DNA from: an uncultured Prevotellaceae bacterium
GTDB taxonomy: Bacteria; Bacteroidota; Bacteroidia; Bacteroidales; Bacteroidaceae
Reading direction: 5' to 3'
Assembly (NCBI GenBank): GCA_946408305.1
Contig: CAMJRQ010000083.1
Location: 1-5,817, forward strand
Length of the DNA: 5,817 nucleotides
Part shown: one piece after another, positions 1 to 5,674 of the stretch
How the letters are laid out: every line of letters begins with the position of its first letter
Position numbering within the stretch: the first letter of the stretch is position 1
Notes under the pieces: generated by a model
Told to the model about the DNA's origin: nothing
Seen by the model: only the letters and a program-made list of their open reading frames with translations
Database searches by the model: none
Translations under genes and position numbers: made by a program

Positions 1-66
1 GGTGGTCTCGACTCCCCTTCCTCGCCGCCCTTTGGGCTTTCTTCATGGTGTTTGCTCTTCCGATCT
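1..66. other. Probable sequencing-adapter / chimeric read artefact at contig edge
   Basis: Bases 53-66 read TGCTCTTCCGATCT, which equals the last 14 bases of the Illumina TruSeq read-2 adapter. Its last 13 bases are also shared with the read-1 adapter. Translated in the frame of the following gene this gives VCSSDL, a peptide that recurs in databases as an adapter read-through signature (established knowledge). The bases before it (1-52) do not look like the rest of the protein family and are probably chimeric or low-quality sequence carried with the adapter. I infer that true genomic sequence begins at about base 67. Any protein or start codon that uses bases 1-66 should be discarded. Confidence 0.88.
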
Positions 67-67
67 C

Positions 68-943
68 ATGCAGATGGTGCTGCGCGAGGTGGTGGTCACG
101 CCCGACGAGGTGAATGACATCCTGCGGCGCGTAATCCAGCACATCGAGCGCGACTACAAGAAACGGAAGAAGGAGACGAAGGGGTACTTCGTGCGCCACC
201 TCATCCGCAACACGAGCGACTCGTACCTCATCGAAGGTTTCCTCAGGGCCCGGGCTGCCGTGAACCTGCGCGAAGAAACGATGCTGAGCGGCATCGGCGG
301 GCGCAACGAGGCGGGCGAGGAGAGCAACCTCAGGCTGCGGAGAACAAACCTGCAGCGCGTGACCGAAGTGGGCGCGCGCACCTTTCAGAGCATCTTCTGG
401 GCCGAGACCGTGCAACCGCTGAGCAGCCTGCGCACCGTGCGCAGGTATTATCGGACGAAGCTCGAAACGCTGCACTCGGAGGACGGCACGCGCCTCTACC
501 GCATCGACTTCGTTTGGCGGAACCGGAAGTCTGAGACGCTGGCACGTCGGCGATACATCACCGGGCGACTCTTCGTGGATGCCTCGACGTGCCGACCGCT
601 GAGCTTCGACGGCTTGGTGAACAATGCCTACCAGTATGTGGACTTCGTAAGGCGGCCCACGCTCATCAAGTTTCACCTCGGCTACGACTATGCCGACGGC
701 TATGCGGCTGTCTCGACGCTTTCGGTGAGCGGTGGAAATGAACTGATGAAGTACAACATCCTGCTTTTCAACGTGCCCGATGCCGACTTGCCCTCCAACA
801 AACAGGTGGCGACGACGGCCAATACGCTGGTCGACATCGAGGAAGCCGGCTACGACTCCACCCTCTGGCAACGCTTCGACATTGTGAAGCGCACACAGGA
901 GGAAGAAGAGGCTCTGCGGAAGATGGTCGGCAGAGAAGATTAA
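68..943 (+). CDS. C-terminal fragment of a carboxypeptidase-like regulatory domain protein (5'-partial)
   Basis: The open frame runs from the contig edge to a TAA at 941-943. Residues encoded before base 67 come from adapter sequence, so 291 residues are trustworthy, and the first Met (68) is probably internal. The fragment opens with LREVVVTP, which resembles the end of the beta-sandwich 'carboxypeptidase regulatory-like' domain common at the N-terminus of Bacteroidota envelope proteins. A helical stretch follows (about 12-35), then YFVRHLIRNTSDSYLIEGFL (39-58), which matches the family pattern of an aromatic-rich strand followed by an 'EG/EA' segment. The later part (about 143-235: YRIDFVW, YITGRLFVDAST, YDYADGY) looks like the beta-rich C-terminal domain of the same family. 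No membrane segment is visible. The signal peptide and N-terminal domain, roughly 100 residues, would lie off the contig. The function of the family is unknown; an envelope location is likely. Family assignment is from remembered pattern, not a search. The gene converges on the radical SAM gene, overlapping it by 3 bases. Confidence 0.62.
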   Translation: MQMVLREVVVTPDEVNDILRRVIQHIERDYKKRKKETKGYFVRHLIRNTSDSYLIEGFLRARAAVNLREETMLSGIGGRNEAGEESNLRLRRTNLQRVTEVGARTFQSIFWAETVQPLSSLRTVRRYYRTKLETLHSEDGTRLYRIDFVWRNRKSETLARRRYITGRLFVDASTCRPLSFDGLVNNAYQYVDFVRRPTLIKFHLGYDYADGYAAVSTLSVSGGNELMKYNILLFNVPDADLPSNKQVATTANTLVDIEEAGYDSTLWQRFDIVKRTQEEEEALRKMVGRED

Positions 944-1815
944 GTTTCCTCTACTTTTTTCAGAATCTCTGCAAACTCGTGGTTCTTCAGTCCCCATCGG
1001 GGCGCGATGACCATCTGGGGTGGGCTTTGCGAGACGAAGCGCTCGAGAACAAGCGTCGGGGGCAGATGGGAGATGTAGTCGGCCACGAGCCACACGTATT
1101 CCTCGGCCGAGGGCATGGGCCAAGGCTGGCGCAGGTATTCCTCGGCCAGGGCTGTGCCGCGGATGATTTGCAGCTGGTGGAGCTTCAGGGTGGTGAGCGG
1201 CAGACGGGCCACCTCGTCGGCTTGCCGCATCAGCTCGTCGTGACTTTCCCAGGGGAAGCCCAGGATGATGTGGGCACCCACCCGGATGCCCTCGGCTGCC
1301 GTGCGGCGGATGGTGTCGGCGGCCTGGCTGAACGTGTGGCCTCGGTGAATCCGCCGCAGCGTCGCATCGCTGGCGCTCTCCACTCCGTATTCCATAATCA
1401 GAAACGTGCGGCGGTTGAGCTCGCTCAGATAGCGCAGCAGCTCGTCGGAAACGCAGTCAGGGCGGGTGCTGACGACCAGCCCCACCACGCCGGGCACGCG
1501 GAGGGCTTCCTCGTAGAGCTCGGCGAGGCGGGGCAGGGGAGCGTAGGTGTTGGTGTAGGCCTGAAAGTAGGCCAGATAGCGCATCGAGGGATACTTGCGG
1601 GCAAAGAACTGCTTGCCCCGCTCGAGCTGTTCGGTGATGCTCTCGGAGGCGCGGCAGTAGGCGGGGCTGAACGTCTGGTTGTTGCAGAAGGTGCAGCCGC
1701 CCGTGGAGAGCGTCCCGTCGCGGTTGGGGCACGAGGATCCGGCGTCCACCGAGAGTTTCTGCGCCTTGCAGCCCAGTTCGCCCTGCAGCCAGGTGCCGAA
1801 GTCGCGATACGTCAT
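940..1815 (-). CDS. TIGR01212-family radical SAM protein (YhcC/YtqA-like)
   Basis: A 291-residue protein. The cluster-binding region is CPNRDGTLSTGGCTFC (29-44), with cysteines at 29, 41 and 44 (C-x11-C-x2-C). This is the spacing and the CPNRDG...GGCTFC signature of the TIGR01212 / E. coli YhcC group rather than the canonical CxxxCxxC. Further family features are YFQAYTNTYAP (83-93), VVSTRPDC (114-121), the MEYGVES strand (141-147), the RGH turn (158-160) and HIILGFPWE (182-190). The protein should bind a 4Fe-4S cluster and S-adenosylmethionine in the cytoplasm. Its substrate is not established; the family resembles Elp3-type enzymes. Length is close to YhcC (about 300 residues), so it looks complete. 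The start at 1815 is chosen because the similarity begins at MTYRDFGTWL and the ATG overlaps the ATPase stop as ATGA (1815-1812), a sign of translational coupling. The frame stays open upstream to 1947, but that part is low-complexity Arg/Pro/Ala sequence antisense-like to the ATPase frame. It is the last gene of the likely operon. Confidence 0.9.
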   Translation of the reverse strand: MTYRDFGTWLQGELGCKAQKLSVDAGSSCPNRDGTLSTGGCTFCNNQTFSPAYCRASESITEQLERGKQFFARKYPSMRYLAYFQAYTNTYAPLPRLAELYEEALRVPGVVGLVVSTRPDCVSDELLRYLSELNRRTFLIMEYGVESASDATLRRIHRGHTFSQAADTIRRTAAEGIRVGAHIILGFPWESHDELMRQADEVARLPLTTLKLHQLQIIRGTALAEEYLRQPWPMPSAEEYVWLVADYISHLPPTLVLERFVSQSPPQMVIAPRWGLKNHEFAEILKKVEET

Positions 1816-2570
1816 TTCAGGATGCGCAGCGTTTTGTCGGCGGGGTTGAAGCAGACGCCGTCGTGCCGGAGGAAGGCCTCCAGAGTTCCGTCGGCCGCGA
1901 GCTGGTCGGGCGTGCCTGAGTGGATACCCTCGGCCGTCATGAGCCACACGCGGTCGCTCAGCTGCAGGGCCATCTCGATGTCGTGGGTGCTCAGGAAGAT
2001 GACCTTCTGCATCGAATGGGCCAGCTGGCGCAGCATGCGCATGGTGTCCACCTTGCTGGGGAAGTCGAGGAAGGCGGTGGGCTCGTCGAGCAGGATGATG
2101 GGTGTCTGCTGTGCCACGGCCTTGGCAATCATCACCTTCTGGCGTTCGCCGTCGCTCAGTGTGTCGACGAAGCGGTGGGCGAGAGCCTCGATGCCGGTGC
2201 GCTGCATGGCTTCGTCCACGATGCGGCGGTCTTCGTCGGAGAGCGTGCCCCAGAAGCCGGTGTAGGGACTGCGCCCCATCCCCACGAGCTCGCTGGCCCG
2301 CATGTTCTGCACCGCGGGCCGCTCCGTCAGCACCACGCCAATCAGATGGCTGCGCTCGCTGGCCGAGAACTGCGAGAGGGGGGCGGAGCCGATGATAATC
2401 TCGCCCTCCAAGGCTGGCTGAAAGGCGGCCATCGTGCGCAGCAGGGTGCTCTTGCCGATGCCGTTGGCACCGAGCAGGCTCACCAGCTCGCCGCGCTGGA
2501 GCGTGGCCGAGATGCGGCGCGAGATGATGTGGCGGCCGTAGCCGGTGGTGAGGTTGCTGAGTGTAATCAT
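1812..2570 (-). CDS. ABC transporter ATP-binding protein, FecE/BtuD type (iron chelate, heme or cobamide import)
   Basis: A complete 252-residue ATPase. It shows Walker A GANGIGKST (34-42), signature LSDGERQ (138-144), Walker B IILLDEPTAFLD (158-169, catalytic Glu163), the D-loop at 166-169 and the H-loop His196 in STHD. ELVGMGRSPYTGFWGTLSDED (94-114) matches the FecE pattern 'ELVxxGRxPxxxxxGxLSxxD', placing it with siderophore, heme and vitamin B12 importers rather than exporters. The Q-loop position carries Thr82 (VVLTERP) where Gln is usual. Bacteroidota relatives may share this, but I cannot check. The protein would sit on the cytoplasmic face, energising the FecCD-type permease encoded at 4236-5255. 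The start ATG lies 3 nt after the GH20 stop codon and no clear Shine-Dalgarno is seen, so coupled translation is likely. The 3' end overlaps the radical SAM start by 4 nt. The substrate cannot be named because no binding protein or receptor is present here. Confidence 0.93.
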   Translation of the reverse strand: MITLSNLTTGYGRHIISRRISATLQRGELVSLLGANGIGKSTLLRTMAAFQPALEGEIIIGSAPLSQFSASERSHLIGVVLTERPAVQNMRASELVGMGRSPYTGFWGTLSDEDRRIVDEAMQRTGIEALAHRFVDTLSDGERQKVMIAKAVAQQTPIILLDEPTAFLDFPSKVDTMRMLRQLAHSMQKVIFLSTHDIEMALQLSDRVWLMTAEGIHSGTPDQLAADGTLEAFLRHDGVCFNPADKTLRILK

Positions 2571-2573
2571 GCG

Positions 2574-4169
2574 CTATTCGAACGAGGTGCAGAACTTGTA
2601 GCCCAGCTTGCGGTAGCTCTTCTCCAGCTCGGAGAGGCGTGCGGTGAACTGCTCAAAGTTCTTCGCTTCGGGCTGCATCCACTGCACCTCGCTCATGGCG
2701 GCCAGACGGGGCAGGAGCATGTATTCGGCGTGGTCGGGGGCGGCCACGTATTCGCCCCACAGGTTGCACTGCGCTCCCAGGATGTAGCGGCTCTCCTCGG
2801 CCGAGAGTTCGGCGGGCACGGGTTCCAGGCTGTAGACCTTGCTCAGCGGCAGATAGCCGCCGATGGCGAGCGGCTGGGCGCCCTGGTTCTTCAGCTGGTA
2901 GTAGTCGATGTAGCAGTGGCTCGTGGGCGACATGATGACGCGGTGGTGCTGCCGGGCGGCGTCGATGCCTCCCTGGAATCCGCGCCAGCTCATGACGATG
3001 GCGTTCTCCGAGAGTCCGCCCTCGAGCGTCTCGTCCCATCCGATGAGTTCGCGTCCGCGGGTGGCGAGGAACGTCTCCACCTCCTTGTTGATGTAGGTCT
3101 GCAGCTGAGCCTCCTTCGCGAGCCCCAGCTCCTTCATCTTGGCCTGACATTTGGGGCAGGCCTTCCAGCGGTCGCGCGGACTCTCGTCGCCTCCGATGTG
3201 GATGAACTGGCTGGGGAAGACGTCGCACAGCTCGCCCAGCACGGTCTTGATGAACCGCAGCGTGCCGGGATTGCCGGCGCAGAGCACGTCGGGGTCCACT
3301 CCCCAATAGGGGCGCACGAAGTAGGGCCCGCCCGTGCAGCCCAGCTCGGGATAGACGCTCAGCGCCGCCACCATGTGGCCGGGCAGGTCAATCTCGGGGA
3401 TGATGGTGATGTAGCGTTCGGCGGCGTAGGCCACGATGTCGCGCAGCTCCTGCTGGGAATAGAAGCCGCCCTCGGGCACTCCGTCGTAGATGGCGTTCTG
3501 CGGGTCGTGCAGCCCCACGTTGCGCCCCACGATGGTGTAGGGCCTGTGGCTGGCTTTCTCGGCCAGTGCGGGCAGCTGCTTCACCTCGAAGCGCCATCCC
3601 TGGTCGTCGGTCAGGTGCCAGTGGAACTTGTTCACGCCGTGGAGGGCCAGAATGTCGATGAACTTCTTCACGAATGCGGCCGGCAGGAAGTGGCGGGCAC
3701 AGTCGAGCATCGTGCCGCGATACTGGAAGCGGGGCTCGTCCTGAATCGTGGCCCAGGGCAGGGCGATGGTGTCGCCCGGCTCGTTCATCACGCTCTTGCG
3801 CAGCGTCTGCAGCCCGTAGAACACGCCGCTCTCCGAGGCTCCCTGAATCTCCACTCCGCGCTTGCCCACGCTGATGCGGTAGGCGTCGGGGTTTGCGCTC
3901 TCGAGGCCCAGGCTGAGCCTCACCGGCGCCGTCTTCCGCTTCTGGGCGGGCTGGGGTGTCAGTCCCAGATACTCTTGGGCAAACTCGGCGTTGCGCTTCA
4001 TCTTGGCGTTCCCTTCGGGGTAGGAGACAGCCTGCCCTCTGACGAGCAACGTCTGTTTCCCGCTCTTGTCTGGTTCGATACTCCGTGCCAGCGGCACCGT
4101 CTGGTAGTTCACTTCGGCCATCGCCACGGTGCAGGTCAGCACGGCGATGAGGGTCGTCATTCTTCTCAT
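2574..4169 (-). CDS. Secreted GH20 beta-N-acetylhexosaminidase
   Basis: A 531-residue protein from the ATG at 4169. A TTG at 4181 would add four residues (MTLK) before the signal peptide and is less likely. The N-terminus MRRMTTLIAVLTCTVAMA followed by EV fits a signal peptide cleaved after Ala18. Cys13 is not in a good lipobox (LTC), so a soluble periplasmic form is favoured. A GH20b-like domain covers about 20-143. The catalytic barrel follows from about 147, with RGTMLDCARHF (151-161), HWHLTDDQGW (183-192), IPEIDLPGH (257-265), the catalytic pair Asp328-Glu329 in HIGGDE (324-329), MSWRG (393-397), and LWGE and LLPRLAAMSEVQW near the end. These support retaining, substrate-assisted hydrolysis of terminal GlcNAc or GalNAc from glycans such as mucin, N-glycan or chitin fragments. 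There is no C-terminal binding module, so it is on the short side for Bacteroidota GH20s but complete. It lies between transporter permease and ATPase, 66 nt after one and 3 nt before the other, so co-transcription is likely. Confidence 0.95.
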   Translation of the reverse strand: MRRMTTLIAVLTCTVAMAEVNYQTVPLARSIEPDKSGKQTLLVRGQAVSYPEGNAKMKRNAEFAQEYLGLTPQPAQKRKTAPVRLSLGLESANPDAYRISVGKRGVEIQGASESGVFYGLQTLRKSVMNEPGDTIALPWATIQDEPRFQYRGTMLDCARHFLPAAFVKKFIDILALHGVNKFHWHLTDDQGWRFEVKQLPALAEKASHRPYTIVGRNVGLHDPQNAIYDGVPEGGFYSQQELRDIVAYAAERYITIIPEIDLPGHMVAALSVYPELGCTGGPYFVRPYWGVDPDVLCAGNPGTLRFIKTVLGELCDVFPSQFIHIGGDESPRDRWKACPKCQAKMKELGLAKEAQLQTYINKEVETFLATRGRELIGWDETLEGGLSENAIVMSWRGFQGGIDAARQHHRVIMSPTSHCYIDYYQLKNQGAQPLAIGGYLPLSKVYSLEPVPAELSAEESRYILGAQCNLWGEYVAAPDHAEYMLLPRLAAMSEVQWMQPEAKNFEQFTARLSELEKSYRKLGYKFCTSFE

Positions 4170-4193
4170 TTTCAATGTCAAAATGTTATAGCG

Positions 4194-4249
4194 TTAATCC
4201 CTAATCTTTAATCCCTAATCTTTAATCCCTAATCTTTAATCCCTAATCC
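4194..4249. repeat. 14-bp tandem repeat, four units, overlapping the permease 3' end
   Basis: Four head-to-tail copies of TTAATCCCTAATCT start at 4194, 4208, 4222 and 4236. The first three are identical and the fourth ends in C instead of T. On the coding strand the unit contains ATTAGGGATTAA. The fourth unit lies inside the permease gene: it encodes the last residues (IRD) and the TAA stop at 4238-4236. The other three form most of the 66-nt gap before the GH20 start. A perfect short tandem array of this kind is prone to slippage. It could vary the distance between the two genes but not the permease reading frame, because the expanding units lie after its stop. Confidence 0.95.
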
Positions 4250-5255
4250 CATTCTTTATGATTACGTATAGAATCACCGGGGCTCCGATGAGCGGCGTCA
4301 CCACGTTGATGGGCAACACGCTGCCCGGTCGCAGCTGGGTGCAGAGCAGGTTGCAGGCCAGCGCCAGACAGGCGCCGCAGAGCATCGTGGCAGGCATGAG
4401 CAGGCGGTGGTTGCTCGAGCGCAGAGCCAGCCGCGCGATGTGGGGCACGGCCAGGCCCAGAAACGAGATGGGGCCGCAGAAGGCCGTCGTCGCGGCCGTC
4501 AGTAGTCCTGTGGTGAGGAGCAGCGCGCGGCGCGTGCCGACGACGTTGATGCCCAGGTTCGAGGCATAGCGCTCGCCCAGCAGCAGCGCGTTCAGCGGTT
4601 TCGTCAGCATCAGTGTTCCGGCCAGCCCCGCGCCCGTCAGCCCCGCAAAGAGCGGCAGACGGTCCAGCGCCACGCTGCCGAAGGTTCCCATGCCCCAGAC
4701 GACGTAGTTGTGCACCCCCTCCTCCGTGGCGCTATAGTTGAGCAGTGAGATGACCGAGCCCGTCACGTAGCCCACCACCACACCGGCAATGAGCAGCATC
4801 GTGCCGCTGCGCAGCGTCTGCGAGAGCATCAGCAGCAACACCATCACGGCCGTCGCCCCCGCCATGGCAGCCAGAACGACCAGCGCTTGGCCACCCATCG
4901 TCAGGTTGCCCACCGACAGGCTGCCGCCCAGTCCCAGCATCACGGCAGCCACGCCCAGGTTGGCTCCCGCGTCGATGCCCAGTATGCTCGGTCCCGCCAG
5001 CGGGTTGCGGAAGAGTGTCTGCAGCATCAGTCCGCTGGCGCTCAGCGCGGCGCCGCACAACAGCGCCGTGCCCATCTGGGGCAGGCGGCTCTCCACGACG
5101 ATGTATCGCCAGGCCGGATTCTCGCCGTCTGTTCCGCCGCGCAGAATCTCCACCACGCTTCCTGCCGGGATGCTCAGCGACCCCCACAGCACGTTGGCCC
5201 AGGCGAGCCCCGCCAAGGCTACGCATAGAAATATCATGACAGCCTTTTCTCTCAT
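4236..5255 (-). CDS. FecCD/BtuC-family ABC transporter permease
   Basis: A 339-residue, very hydrophobic protein of the usual FecCD length (about 330-350, roughly ten membrane helices). Family motifs occur in order: VESRLPQMGTALLCGAAL (54-71), SGLMLQTLFRNPLAGPSILG (74-93), GANLG (97-101), VVWGMGTF (185-192), LGERYASNLGINV (226-238, the cytoplasmic loop that docks the ATPase), GPISFLGLAVPHIARL (261-276) and INVVTPLIGAPVILYVIIK (316-334). RLPQ replaces the usual RLPR. It should form the inner-membrane channel of an importer for iron-siderophore, heme or cobamide with the ATPase encoded at 1812-2570. The reading frame stays open up to 5543, but that extension translates the two promoters (giving two SLIRTF peptides) and is rejected. 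Two starts remain: ATG 5255 (MREKAV, a charged flank before helix 1) and ATG 5237 (MIFLCV, 333 residues, AAAGG five bases ahead). The proximal promoter leaves only about 5 nt before the first of these. Confidence 0.93.
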   Translation of the reverse strand: MREKAVMIFLCVALAGLAWANVLWGSLSIPAGSVVEILRGGTDGENPAWRYIVVESRLPQMGTALLCGAALSASGLMLQTLFRNPLAGPSILGIDAGANLGVAAVMLGLGGSLSVGNLTMGGQALVVLAAMAGATAVMVLLLMLSQTLRSGTMLLIAGVVVGYVTGSVISLLNYSATEEGVHNYVVWGMGTFGSVALDRLPLFAGLTGAGLAGTLMLTKPLNALLLGERYASNLGINVVGTRRALLLTTGLLTAATTAFCGPISFLGLAVPHIARLALRSSNHRLLMPATMLCGACLALACNLLCTQLRPGSVLPINVVTPLIGAPVILYVIIKNGIRD

Positions 5256-5263
5256 CTCAGTGG

Positions 5264-5295
5264 CAAAGGTACGAATAAGCGAGCGGAAAGCCAAA
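5264..5295 (-). promoter_or_regulatory. Bacteroidota-type promoter, proximal to the permease
   Basis: On the minus strand the -33 element TTTG is at 5295-5292 and the -7 element TACCTTTG at 5271-5264, separated by 20 bp. This fits the Bacteroidota housekeeping sigma consensus TTTG-N(19-21)-TAnnTTTG. Placing the element centre at -7 puts transcription start near 5260, about 5 nt before the ATG at 5255 and 23 nt before the ATG at 5237. The spacer CGCTCGCTTATTCG is shared with the distal promoter. Confidence 0.82.
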
Positions 5296-5338
5296 TTTAT
5301 TTGTGCTTTTCCGAGCGGGAGTATCTTCGACCAAAGGT

Positions 5339-5370
5339 CAAAGGTACGAATAAGCGAGCAGAAAAGCAAA
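5339..5370 (-). promoter_or_regulatory. Bacteroidota-type promoter, distal copy
   Basis: On the minus strand the -33 TTTG is at 5370-5367 and the -7 TACCTTTG at 5346-5339, again with a 20-bp spacer. Bases 5337-5370 match the proximal promoter (5262-5295) at 30 of 34 positions, so the pair arose by duplication or by insertion of a recurrent promoter module. The predicted start near 5335 gives a leader of about 80 nt before ATG 5255. Immediately downstream, TTTG occurs a second time (CAAAGG at 5332-5337 on the plus strand), but without the upstream TA of a full -7 element. Confidence 0.78.
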
Positions 5371-5410
5371 GTCTCGCGCTGATTTTGCACGGGCGGGCAG
5401 CTGGGCAGGC

Positions 5411-5420
5411 CTTGCGCAAG
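5411..5420. promoter_or_regulatory. Perfect 10-bp palindrome CTTGCGCAAG, possible operator
   Basis: CTTGCGCAAG reads the same on both strands. It lies about 40 bp upstream of the distal promoter -33 element, at the edge of a cluster of GCAAGC/GCTTGC words. The position suits a regulator site, but no regulator gene is in the window and a 10-bp palindrome in GC-rich DNA can arise by chance. Confidence 0.3.
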
Positions 5421-5422
5421 CA

Positions 5423-5472
5423 GGAGCCCATGCTTGCTGTTGCGGGAGCCCATGCTTGCTGTAGCGGGAGCC
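5423..5472. repeat. 22-bp tandem repeat, two full copies and one partial
   Basis: GGAGCCCATGCTTGCTGT is identical at 5423-5440 and 5445-5462, a period of 22 bp. The 4-bp linkers differ (TGCG at 5441-5444, AGCG at 5463-5466). A third, truncated copy (GGAGCC) begins on the same period at 5467. The repeat lies upstream of the tandem promoters and may be a binding-site array or a decayed intergenic repeat. Confidence 0.8.
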
Positions 5473-5490
5473 TTTTCTACCGCAAGCATG
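5451..5490. repeat. Imperfect inverted repeat / potential hairpin
   Basis: CATGCTTGC (5451-5459) pairs with GCAAGCATG (5482-5490). After one mismatch (T5460 against C5481), GTAG (5461-5464) pairs with CTAC (5477-5480), leaving a 12-nt loop. The arm is 14 bp with one mismatch. No U-run follows on either strand, so it is not a good intrinsic terminator. It shares its left arm with the second copy of the 22-bp repeat. Confidence 0.6.
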
Positions 5491-5580
5491 CGGCGTCGTC
5501 GGGGCGGGGTGGGGGAGAACGCATTTGTACCACGTGGGGACAAGCGTTGTGCTGAAAATGTGGGAAAAGTCGTTTTTTGC

Positions 5581-5588
5581 TATCTTTG
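5581..5588 (+). promoter_or_regulatory. Possible divergent Bacteroidota promoter (-7 element)
   Basis: TATCTTTG fits TAnnTTTG and follows an AT-richer stretch (about 5551-5580) that stands out from the GC-rich surroundings. At the expected distance upstream (5557-5560) the -33 sequence is AATG, a poor match to TTTG. Predicted start is near 5592. It would transcribe the repeat region away from the transporter operon. An ATG at 5593 opens a frame of about 54 codons across the repeats, which I do not call as a gene. Confidence 0.45.
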
Positions 5589-5634
5589 AAGCATGAAACA
5601 AGGGGGGCTCGAAGAAAGAAGTGGCCTTCCAGTA

Positions 5635-5671
5635 TGCCCTCCGAGCAGGGCGAGCGCAGCGATGGAGGGCA
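5635..5671. repeat. Inverted repeat TGCCCTCC / GGAGGGCA
   Basis: TGCCCTCC (5635-5642) is the exact reverse complement of GGAGGGCA (5664-5671), with a 21-nt loop. An overlapping alternative pairs AGGGCA (5666-5671) with TGCCCT (5681-5686) around a 9-nt loop, so the two structures exclude each other. Both would lie in the leader of a transcript from the 5581 promoter. No U-run follows. Confidence 0.5.
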
Positions 5672-5674
5672 AGG

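Noticed and set aside
1816..1947. Upstream extension of the radical SAM frame to 1947
   Set aside because: The extra 44 residues are low-complexity Arg/Pro/Ala sequence overlapping the ATPase gene. The ATG at 1815 in the ATGA overlap fits family length.
4131..4160. GH20 as a lipoprotein through Cys13
   Set aside because: The residues before the Cys are VLT; Thr at -1 is not accepted in a lipobox, while AMA followed by EV gives a good signal-peptidase I site.
4182..4193. Separate promoter for GH20 (TAACATTTTG on the minus strand near 4192-4175)
   Set aside because: The spacing inside the -7 element is wrong (TA followed by three bases before TTTTG) and no -33 TTTG is found in the repeat array upstream.
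979..4211. Long plus-strand open frames (979-2265 and 1920-4211) opposite the radical SAM, ATPase and GH20 genes
   Set aside because: They are antisense to genes with intact catalytic motifs, are rich in His, Gln, Ala, Gly and Val without any domain, and overlap each other. GC-rich codon use leaves few stops on the opposite strand.
4194..4249. Telomere-like TTAGGG words in the 14-bp array
   Set aside because: The unit is 14 bp in a bacterial intergenic region between two normal genes. The likeness to telomeric repeats is superficial.
5256..5543. N-terminal extension of the permease frame to 5543
   Set aside because: It translates the two promoters and the repeat cluster, giving two copies of SLIRTF, and the FecCD family begins near MREKAV or MIFLCV.
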